Of a DNA stretch of 20,324 bases, positions 8,001 through 15,600 are shown in pieces (the first letter of the stretch is position 1; every line of letters begins with the position of its first letter). The stretch spans positions 1 through 20,324 of IMG/VR virus record IMGVR_UViG_3300020469_000334; one strand, written 5' to 3'. This DNA is from a virus. The position numbers and the translations under genes were made by a program. Under the pieces are notes generated by a model that did no database searches, had not been told where the DNA came from, and saw only the letters and a program-made list of their open reading frames with translations.

Positions 8001-11000
8001 AATGGTTGCTTGAGATCCAAAATCTTTACCTAAACTTTTATAAACATACTTAGGTGTAGCAGTACCATTACGTATTAGTACATAATATGCATCATAGTCA
8101 ACTCCGGCATTTGTCCAAGTTCCTGATTGTGCTAATACTGTTTTAATTTTTTCTCCTAGTATATACGCATACTCGTCATCATAATCATTAGAGCCTCCAC
8201 TTATAACATCTAGTGTAACTCTTATACCACCTGAGTAAGTTATATTATCACTACGTACATTTCCTGTAGTAGTGCTAGTCCAGTTGTATGGTGATGTTTG
8301 GGCGTTACTAGGATCTAGTACAACGTTATATGGAGTTCCGTTACCGCCGACCGAGCCAGCACCAGCACCGCCGCCACCGCCTCCAACAATCGCTGAACCT
8401 AGTTGAAATCTCATTGAGTCACCACCTGCGCCACCTGCTTTACTGATTGTAAATGCACCAGTTGTTGTTCCACCTGCGCCGCCTAGTTTTCTTTGGTAAG
8501 GACTTATACTGTTAATTGAAACTGCTGTACTTGTTTGTCCGCCTCCTGCTACATAAGTAGTTCCGGCGTATGTAATTGTAGTATCGCCACCGTTGTTGTT
8601 ACCTGTTCCTTTTGCACCAACATTATAAGTAATAGATTGTCCTGGAGTTACTGAAAGGTTATTAATAATACCAACTGCACCTGCTCCACCGCCACCAGTT
8701 ACTTGTCCAGCACCAAGCGCGGCTATTGTACCAGCACCAGCACCACCGCCAACTGCTAGAATACTCACGCTAGTAACATTTGCTGGAATTAAAAATGATC
8801 CAGATCCTGCTGTAGTTGCAATTTCATCACCGGCTACTAGTGTTGTACTTGTATCAATTATTGTTACTGTTGTGCTTACGTTGTCAACAGATGTAAGTGA
8901 CATAGTAAGAGTTTCACTGCCTTCTGTTGTAAAATCTTCTGCCACTGTAAAGTTTATTCTTGTAACACTACCTACAACAAAATTTCCTGCAATTGATCCT
9001 GTGCTGAGATCAGTAGCACTAATTCCTGTTATTGCATATGGAAGTTGTACTCCTGGTACTCCGTTTGATACAACTAGATCAATATAAAAATCATCACCTT
9101 CGTTTACTTCACCTGTACTTGCAACAAGATTGTATGTAATAGGTGAATTACTTGTATCATTAATTTGTACATCAATGTCTTGTCCAGCCGCCGCAAAATT
9201 AAATGTTTCTGTACCTTCAAGTAATCCGTCTGCTGTAACAACGTATGTACGTGTAGTATCTGAACCTACAGTAAGAGTACCTGTTAGATCTGCATCACTA
9301 ATATCTGCACTAGATACACCACTAATAGTATAAGGTATACTTGTACCTGTTAAAACATTTGATGCAGTAAGTGTAATTGTAAATGTTTCGCCTTCTCCAA
9401 GACTATCTCTTGAAGTTGTAAGAGCGTATTGAGCATCAGGTTTACTTGTGTCTACTAAAGTGACAGTAACAAATTTATTCTCAATATCAACAAGTGCTAA
9501 TCTGAATGTTTCATTACCGTCATCAAACACATTATCTTCTGTTGCAGTAAAGGTTAGTACTTGATTAGTTCCTATAATGAATGATCCAGATAAACTTGCA
9601 TCTGCAATGTCTGCACTTTCGACTCCTGTAATTAAATAAGGAACAATAGTTCCGTTAACAAGACCAGTTGTAGTTAATGTAACTGTAAAACTTCCACCTT
9701 CATCTACACTTGAAGCACTTGCTGTTAGTGCATAAGTTGCTTCTTGAGCACCAGCATCAGCAACAATAGTTTCATCGCCTGCAATAGTTAATACGTTTGC
9801 CTCGTTATATGGTTGGTGTGCATATGCATTTGTGCCGCCCATTAAACTTCTGTAGTTTGTGTAATCTGTTCCAGTATTACCATTTTCATCTAACTGTGTT
9901 TTAGCACTAGATGTTATCCATGCTTTTGTTTGTGCAGTAGTTGAACTAGGTTGTATTTCTCCATAGGTTGCAATTAGTCCTGCAATTTGTGGAGCCGCCA
10001 TAGATGTTCCGCTTATGTTTGTTATTCTAAATGATGTGTCATTGTATTGTGCATCTGTGAATCTATTTGTTGTACTTGTTGCACTAAAAATATTTGTTCC
10101 CGGTGCATATACATCGACACCTGGACCTTTTTCAGAACTTTGTGCTACTTGTTCATTACCGTCTGCATCTAATGCACTGTCAATATTACCTACCATAAGT
10201 GCATTTGTACTATAAGGTGATGATCCTCTATGATAGTATTTTGTTTGTCCAAAACTTGTTGTATAATAATTGTTATAATCTGGATCAGTTGATGTTGCAA
10301 TTTTATGATAGTTGTTGCCTGCGGCAATAACAACATGTACTCCTGCTTCAATTAATTCTTCTACATCGGCATCAACTGATGCAATCCTAACACCATGTCT
10401 ATAACCTGTGCCATCAAATGCGCCTGTCATACCGTATGCGGTATTTTTAGAATTTCCAGTCCAAGATGCACCTCTATAGTTACCACCATTAATGTATAGA
10501 TATCTACTAAAGTATCCCCAACTCATGTTTATTACTGTAGGACGTTTTTGTCCTGTTAATACATCTGGAGTTTTTGCTTTGTGCCATTCTTTAACAACAT
10601 CAAAAATATCACTTATTGGCATTCCATTATTTGGATCTGAAGATCCTTCTAAGCCTGCAATCTTTATAGAATATATTCTTGAATTTTTAGCCCAGCCGTA
10701 TGTTTTACCTGCGGCAATACCTGCACAGTGAGTACCATGACCATCATAGTCTGTATAAAATCCTGCGGGTAATGTTCCACTTACTACTGACTGTGCTTGG
10801 TACCAATCAATTTCTTGTACTCGACTAGTATTAAAAGAATCTTGGAATTCAGGATGGTCTGATTGTATACCGCTATCTTGTACAATAAAGTCAACACCTG
10901 TACCTGTAAGTGTATGTGTGTATCCTCCAACAACTACTCCACTTGAGTTATAAGGATTTGATAACGCACTCATTCTACGTAAACCCCAGTTAATATTGTC

Positions 11001-11300
11001 TCCGCTGGATGCTGTTGACTTATTAAAATTTCCTACTTGTGTTGCAAATCTTTCAATACCAATATCGTCACGCAAGTCTGGTCTTAGTTCAACTGCTTCT
11101 ACTCTACTATCATTTTGTAATTCAACTGCTTCTTCGTCAGTTAGTAAATAATGTGTATTTCTTTTTGATCCTGGTCTTTCGTTAGCAACTGTAACTGCTT
11201 TAGTTGGAACATAAGGTAACATATTTTGTGCTACCATGTCTTGTCTAAATGCTACGGGATCTACATCTTTCTTCAGGGTAACAATGTATTCTTTTTCCAT
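5004..11300 (-). CDS. giant composite virion protein: subtilisin-like protease, Calx-beta, Gly-rich, cupredoxin and propeller domains, 2098 residues
   Basis: Residues 4-75 resemble an inhibitor-I9 propeptide (EYIVTLKKDVD ... SRVEAVEL). Residues about 130-460 are an S8 subtilisin-family protease with complete active site: Asp142 (VQDSGI), His188 (DGHGTHCAG, the proteinase-K form), oxyanion Asn329 (AAGNN) and Ser433 (SGTSMAAP). Three Calx-beta repeats follow at about 521-619, 622-716 and 720-816. A Gly-rich domain spans about 830-1300 and is interrupted by a non-Gly insert near 995-1180. A fourth Calx-beta is at about 1305-1428. A cupredoxin domain (about 1433-1540) has candidate ligands His1485, Cys1528, His1531 and Met1534. 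A probable SBBP-type beta-propeller lies at about 1560-1945. The last 78 residues are a Calx-beta repeat that stops in mid-domain. There is no signal peptide. AAGGAT, overlapping the upstream stop, serves the ATG at 11300. I infer a tail-tip adhesin and surface-degrading protein. Confidence 0.85.
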   Translation of the reverse strand: MEKEYIVTLKKDVDPVAFRQDMVAQNMLPYVPTKAVTVANERPGSKRNTHYLLTDEEAVELQNDSRVEAVELRPDLRDDIGIERFATQVGNFNKSTASSGDNINWGLRRMSALSNPYNSSGVVVGGYTHTLTGTGVDFIVQDSGIQSDHPEFQDSFNTSRVQEIDWYQAQSVVSGTLPAGFYTDYDGHGTHCAGIAAGKTYGWAKNSRIYSIKIAGLEGSSDPNNGMPISDIFDVVKEWHKAKTPDVLTGQKRPTVINMSWGYFSRYLYINGGNYRGASWTGNSKNTAYGMTGAFDGTGYRHGVRIASVDADVEELIEAGVHVVIAAGNNYHKIATSTDPDYNNYYTTSFGQTKYYHRGSSPYSTNALMVGNIDSALDADGNEQVAQSSEKGPGVDVYAPGTNIFSATSTTNRFTDAQYNDTSFRITNISGTSMAAPQIAGLIATYGEIQPSSTTAQTKAWITSSAKTQLDENGNTGTDYTNYRSLMGGTNAYAHQPYNEANVLTIAGDETIVADAGAQEATYALTASASSVDEGGSFTVTLTTTGLVNGTIVPYLITGVESADIADASLSGSFIIGTNQVLTFTATEDNVFDDGNETFRLALVDIENKFVTVTLVDTSKPDAQYALTTSRDSLGEGETFTITLTASNVLTGTSIPYTISGVSSADISDADLTGTLTVGSDTTRTYVVTADGLLEGTETFNFAAAGQDIDVQINDTSNSPITYNLVASTGEVNEGDDFYIDLVVSNGVPGVQLPYAITGISATDLSTGSIAGNFVVGSVTRINFTVAEDFTTEGSETLTMSLTSVDNVSTTVTIIDTSTTLVAGDEIATTAGSGSFLIPANVTSVSILAVGGGAGAGTIAALGAGQVTGGGGAGAVGIINNLSVTPGQSITYNVGAKGTGNNNGGDTTITYAGTTYVAGGGQTSTAVSINSISPYQRKLGGAGGTTTGAFTISKAGGAGGDSMRFQLGSAIVGGGGGGAGAGSVGGNGTPYNVVLDPSNAQTSPYNWTSTTTGNVRSDNITYSGGIRVTLDVISGGSNDYDDEYAYILGEKIKTVLAQSGTWTNAGVDYDAYYVLIRNGTATPKYVYKSLGKDFGSQATIVLSGSNAQYTFGGVENGASAIETTTTYGSGTFIRSGSYTADEPVTIIEFRGGVATSATDLNTTKLAEVILHAEGNDTVFPALTGGTGGGHGYVANWQSGTGITYGARGGGTTLTKELTGLRGGFASTTVPTLTISGAGNVTTGVAGEAGNNVDTVTPATASYEVGAGAGGVLVMGLATSGSTTRAESGQDGGIWIRYPGSRDKFEAPELTLSSNKTNANEGSTFTVAVTNNLSTTVPQVLFPYEVTGIGTADIDMAGLVTTYGNIRGTLTQVANSKTFTVTADNTFDGTETFNLKLIEDLTKTTQVNENFYLPYMTDNAQSIDVTINDTSDGTQETLTGQVTNSGASGYVWNSGSDRNGTISGLNPPLVFDRNDTISWTINASGHPFYIKDVQGSGTANQTNAVANQGTTNATVSYTPTVGGRKHYQCSIHTDMNGEIYIADKHWATTHYGPTTSRSDNTTFQFVAHAGSASSVVIEQLDSGNNKTCALIKYTDRGSPIWRRTFTQNYILTSAIVDSSENIYTGYSGSWNWETNVPSVDYPSDAYITKLDASGTVLWQRSYQDSDGNALGIKEMAFTSDGNIVVVGANYLQNLNSGMWMMKVDITNGDVLTVRKVSPSDKLSVAHDVAVDSTGNIYVTGSELKSDGTEKTVFVRKFNSSLTLQYAKFFYVVAATGTGFEPAGITIDQNDNPIVGLGYVDTPDSGYEQSHILKLNALTGDITTDWVLNDIGEQSITQDYRVTKPKLRDVEFDTRNNKIFAVGEQNLDSTNTNKRGMVISFSEDLGNAKFRNLHTNASSNLNVGLYKCSLDNTLNPNNRLWVSGYGISSTQTSLGRVGGVIASVPINQADGTGTLTVEDWTYEIHGSVSIDSNSPISVHTTGGTVDDTLATAGGLVNGTTSTSVSGFVEYKMVLDTSLQVEPEISLPTYSLSSSQSTVDEGGSFTITLDTTNVANGANVAYTITGVSSADIGGVSLTGTFTILNNSATITINVTEDNLTD
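6680..7002 (-). other. cupredoxin (plastocyanin-like) domain within the giant protein
   Basis: This part encodes residues about 1433-1540. It has the order expected of a type-1 copper site: an N-terminal His in SGHPFYIK (His1485), then the C-terminal loop HYQCSIHTDM with Cys1528, His1531 and Met1534, followed by the strand GEIYI. The spacing C-x2-H-x2-M is slightly shorter than the C-x2-H-x4-M of plastocyanin. Copper binding is inferred from the ligand set and not shown directly. Confidence 0.65.
9440..9740 (-). repeat. first of three tandem Calx-beta repeats (continuing to about 8850)
   Basis: Residues about 521-619 form the first of three consecutive Calx-beta repeats, with the others at about 622-716 (9437-9153) and 720-816 (9143-8853). 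Each repeat starts with a YxL strand and 'DEGGSFTVTL' or similar. Each has an 'I(S/T)G(V/I)-SADI' core and ends in NDTS, VDTS or IDTS. Two further copies lie near 7020-7385 and 5004-5240, the last one truncated. DNA similarity between copies is visible, for example around the SADI codons. Confidence 0.7.
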
Positions 11301-11311
11301 TAACTAAATCC

Positions 11312-12280
11312 TTATAGTGCCGCTATGCGTGTTTTGAAGTCTGCAAAGTCTGTACTATTTGCTACTTCGGTCTTCATTGTTGCCAATGTAAATGTTTCTG
11401 TAACTGGTGCTGTCCAAGCATAACCTGTTGCTGATTTTGTTAGTACATCACTTAGGTTACCACCTGGTAATAAATCACCAATGTTTCCTGGAATTAAATT
11501 ACTCAAGTCAGTTAGGTTTGCTACATCACCTGGAATTAAATTTGTTGTATCTGTTAAGTCGGATAAATCAGTTGCAATTAAATTACCATTGTCAGTTAAT
11601 CCACCTACATCAGTAATTGTCATATTTTTCCAACCACCGTTTATGTATGCTTCAACATGTCCTGTGGTTGTATTAGCAACTAAGAATCCTTCTGTAGTAA
11701 ATGCGTTACGTGCCGCTGTTGTATAACTTGGCGGTACTATTTTTGAAAATGCGTTTGCGTTTAATGTTCCGTTGATATTTACAAATGAACTGTTGTGGCC
11801 CATTTCAACATTACCACTGAGTGTGTCATATCCAATGTGTATGTCTTGTCCTTGTGTGCGTAATGCAATATCAGTATTCGAATAAATTACAACTCCATTT
11901 TGACTTACTTGGACATAATCTTCTGCCGCACTTTCTTGCAGTGTTACAATTCCTTGTGCTTCAATAGTAATATTTGCATTTACACCTGTGTTAGTAGTTG
12001 TAATATCAATGTTATTATCAACAACGTCCCAAGTTGTACTTGCTAAAGGTCCTACAACTTTGCTGTTATTACCGTCTATAAGTAATGTACTGTCTGTTGC
12101 GTGTACACTACCAATTGTATCTACAATAAGTGTGCCACCTCCTGTTTGTGCTGACTTAACTTGTTTTAAATCAAGATATAATTCTGTAAAGTTGTCATTT
12201 ACTTTATCAAATGCTGTGCGTAATGGATCTCCATCACCTTTGTTAGCACTTGTACCTAGGTTAACTATTTGTTTTGCCAT
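11312..12280 (-). CDS. tail-fibre-like virion protein with shared N-terminal module, 322 residues
   Basis: Residues 1-36 carry the shared docking module (LGTSANKGDGDPLRTAFDKV, then NDNFTELY). Residues about 45-190 consist of short beta-strand repeats that suggest a trimeric beta-helix shaft (GSVHATDSTLLIDGNNSK, NITIEAQGIVTLQES, QDIHIGYDTLSGNVEMG). Residues about 185-220 have the pattern of a fibre-tip segment (TTAARNAFTTEGFLVANT, NGGWKNM). Residues about 225-275 contain near-repeats of 'DLTDTTNLIPGD' and 'NLTDLSNLIPGN'. The ATG overlaps the upstream stop by one base (TAATG), with AGGGAAAG as ribosome site. It is therefore translationally coupled to the 2485-residue gene and should be made in matched amounts. 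The fibre role is inferred from motif and context. Confidence 0.8.
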   Translation of the reverse strand: MAKQIVNLGTSANKGDGDPLRTAFDKVNDNFTELYLDLKQVKSAQTGGGTLIVDTIGSVHATDSTLLIDGNNSKVVGPLASTTWDVVDNNIDITTTNTGVNANITIEAQGIVTLQESAAEDYVQVSQNGVVIYSNTDIALRTQGQDIHIGYDTLSGNVEMGHNSSFVNINGTLNANAFSKIVPPSYTTAARNAFTTEGFLVANTTTGHVEAYINGGWKNMTITDVGGLTDNGNLIATDLSDLTDTTNLIPGDVANLTDLSNLIPGNIGDLLPGGNLSDVLTKSATGYAWTAPVTETFTLATMKTEVANSTDFADFKTRIAAL

Positions 12281-12672
12281 TACACTTTCCCTACTACTAT
12301 TTCAATTGTTCCTCTTTCAGTAGTGTCTTTGGCTTGCAACGCTTTACCAATTACTGTTCCTACTGTTGGATTGTTGTCAACTATTGCATACCCAGCAATA
12401 GCACTTGACACTAATATATCTCCAGGTTGTGCTTTGCCAATAATTTTGCAAGGAACTCTACCTGTCAATGCAACTGGAGTTACAAACTCACCTGTCAAAT
12501 CACTATTCATTAAGTACGCTGGCTTTTCACTTACAACACCAATGACTTTTGTATCACCTTTGGTTGCTGTTGTTGTAATTTCTTTTGCACCACCAAGTAC
12601 AATAACTGTTCCTGGTTCATACTCTGTATCTGCTGAATAGTTTTCTGCCAAGTCAGCATAACGTGCTTGTGT
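12280..12672 (-). other. C-terminal end domain of the giant fibre, possible chaperone or autocleavage domain
   Basis: Residues about 2355-2485 form a distinct compact module. It begins ARYADLAENYSADTEYEPGT, continues through alternating strands (VIGVVSEKPAYLMNS, VALTGRVPCKIIGKAQPGD) and ends IEIVVGKV. The opening pattern recalls C-terminal intramolecular chaperone domains of phage fibres and spikes. I cannot identify a catalytic Ser/Asp pair with confidence, so cleavage is only a possibility. Confidence 0.45.
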
Positions 12673-15600
12673 TGCCGTACCGTCAAACACTGTAGCATAA
12701 ACAGTATTGTACGCTAATGATGCTGTACCAATATTATAAACATTGTTTGTGTCAGGAACAACACCTGTTGCACTAAACTTAAATGGTGCTTTGGTTGCCG
12801 CTGAATCTTTTACAAGAATACTTACTTCGCCTGCATTAGTTTTACCAGTTCCTGCACCTAGTGCAATACCTGTTGAACCTGTACCTTTTTCATTAGCCGC
12901 TTCAATAAACTGTGTATACATCCAATCCGAACTAATTCGTGCTTGGTTGTTGTATGTTGAGTTTTGTTGGAGTGTACTTTGTGTGTTAGCACCTGAGTCT
13001 CCAACATCAATACTTGCCGCAAATTCTGCTGTAATAGCACTTGTACCTGCCGCTTCAAATATTTGTGCGCCACCAGGTGTAAGCATTTCAATTGTTGTTG
13101 CCGCACCTGACTTAGGTTGTAAAATTACGTTAGTATCTGCCGCGCCTATGATCAAACCAGTTGTTCTAATCATACCATCGGACTTGGTCATTACAATACT
13201 ATCATTACCACCGGTTGTAGTAATTGTTTGTGCAGTTGGACTTGCTGTTGCACCACTAACGTTTGTTAATGCTGTATTATTTGCAATTTCTTCAATGTCG
13301 TCTAGATCAACACTACCAGTTTTAAGTGTTACAAATCCATCTGTTACTGTAAAGTCTCCGCTATCAAATACTGCAAGACCTAAGTCTTCTTGAATAACTG
13401 CTCCACTACCACCACTACCACTTGTAGCATCTGCAATAGTACTTGCCGCTTGCATAGCAAGTTTGCTTTGTGCAATCGCCGCCGCAGGATTAACATCAGC
13501 ATTTAAAATACTGTTGTCTTTAATATTATATGTAACTCTATATTCCGAAGGAAATCTTGTACCGAACCATTCAATTTGACTGCTGGTATCATATGTAGCG
13601 TTTGCAGTTTCATGATGCGGTCCACTTACTATTGTACCTATTGCGTCTGTAATAAATCCTGTATTTCCAGCAACTGTAAATGCTAAAATTGCTCCGTTTC
13701 CAGCAACTGATGTAATTGTAATTGTACAATCGTTAGCCGGAGTTGCTCCTTGAGCACTTCCTGTGCCTAATTGATCTCCTGGTATTGTAAATGTTTCATT
13801 AATTGCATATCCAGTACCTGAATTAAATGTATAAGCAGTGTATGTAGTTCCTTTACCTATATTAAAACCAGCGTCAACACCTGATGCTCCTGAGTATATT
13901 ACACCACCTGGATTTTTGCACGATACTACTGTAGATGCATCTGCTTGTGTTAATGTTCCTGCTACTTCTCTATAAACAACTCTTTGTACTGCACCAAGAA
14001 CACCATCTGTTCTTGCTTCGATATCTTCAATTTCGCCAATGTTTGAGCCTTGTATAATTGTTCCGCCTGTTACTAAAGGACCGTCTGCAATAGTAGCACT
14101 GTCAAAGAATACAATTCTTTTACCTGTTCTGTGCATTAATTGATCTTTGTAGTAGTTTGCATCTGATTCAGCACTACCAGGATTTTTCTCAAGACTTACA
14201 TCTCGCATACCATCTAAAGTATTATACTGTTCTACAACTGTATCGACATATGCTTTGTTGACTGCATCTGAATCTTGTGATGGTGCTTGGACATTAATAA
14301 TTCTATTACTACCCATGTTCAAGTTACCTGTCATTGCCGCATGACCATCTCTTGGAACTGTACCGCCACCAATAACATTGTTCACTGGTAGACCATTATG
14401 GTCCCAACCTAAACGTCTGTTTACATATCCACGTACTGCGTTTTGTGTTGGAACAATATCTGATCCATTCTGTGTCATACCATCGTCAGTACTAAATTCA
14501 CTAACAACAACACCACGTTTAAAACCAATACCGTCCAAGTTACTTAACGCAATACTACCTGCGAATGTAACTGTACCAGTACCTTGGTCAACTGTAAAGA
14601 ATCTACCTACACGGAAGAAACCGTCTTGGTCTGTACTTACGTAGAACACTCTACCTTTTGAACGCTCTTGTACTTCGTATGATTGATTAGGTTGTCTTGG
14701 TGCACCTAGTAGTACACTTGGATAGTTACTAGTGTTGTATGAGCCTGTACCAATGTCTAAGAAGTCATGTCCTGTTGCTCTTGTAAGTGATATGTTAATT
14801 GTAATATCACCTGGAGCGCCTTGTGGTAGACCAATTCTAATTGTATTTGCTTGTCCGCCATTTAGTACTACCGGAAGATGAAGACCTGTTGCATTGTTCG
14901 TTAAGTTATGATCAACTTTACCGCTTGGGTTAGTTGCGTCAGCAACATCTTCAATTTTAATAACTGCATAACCAACAAAGTCTAAGTAATCAACAACTTT
15001 GTGTAACTTACCTTCCCATGTAAAGATCATGTTACCTCTACGTAGTCTTGCAATGTCTGAAACTTCAGTAAGTTCTGCAACCGCAATACCTACGTCACCT
15101 TTGGTTGCACCTAATGTTGTACCTCCAAAGCCTACTGCTGGTGTATCACTTGTATGATTAGTATCTACAATAACTCTAACGTAATCGTAAGTAGCATCAA
15201 AGCCCATTAAGATTTCGTCACTTGGTAAGTTTTCACCTGTTGTTTCTGTAGTTGTAAATTCTGTTGTTCTATATGTATAGCCTGGACGTTCATCAAATTC
15301 AAACGCTGTACTTGGACGAATTGTAAGTCTATCTGTGTCTAATACATTGTCAACAATAACAACTTGGTTATGTCTGTATGAAACATAGTGACCATGTTCT
15401 AGTCCTTCAAGTAACCCATCGTTACTAAATCCTGCTGTTGCAGTACTAAAACTTAATTTGTAAACTTGACCATCATAAATTGGAGTATCTAATAAAATTG
15501 CAACTGTACCTGAAGCCGTTACAGTTAAAATTTTACCATCGCCGTCAACTGTAGCAACTGAAATTGTACAATCGTTTGTACTTGTAACACCGTCTAGTTT

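Noticed and set aside
12743-13393. Long plus-strand open frame of 216 codons and similar plus-strand frames elsewhere
   Set aside because: They lie opposite clear long minus-strand genes, have composition typical of antisense shadow frames and show no start signals or recognisable domains.
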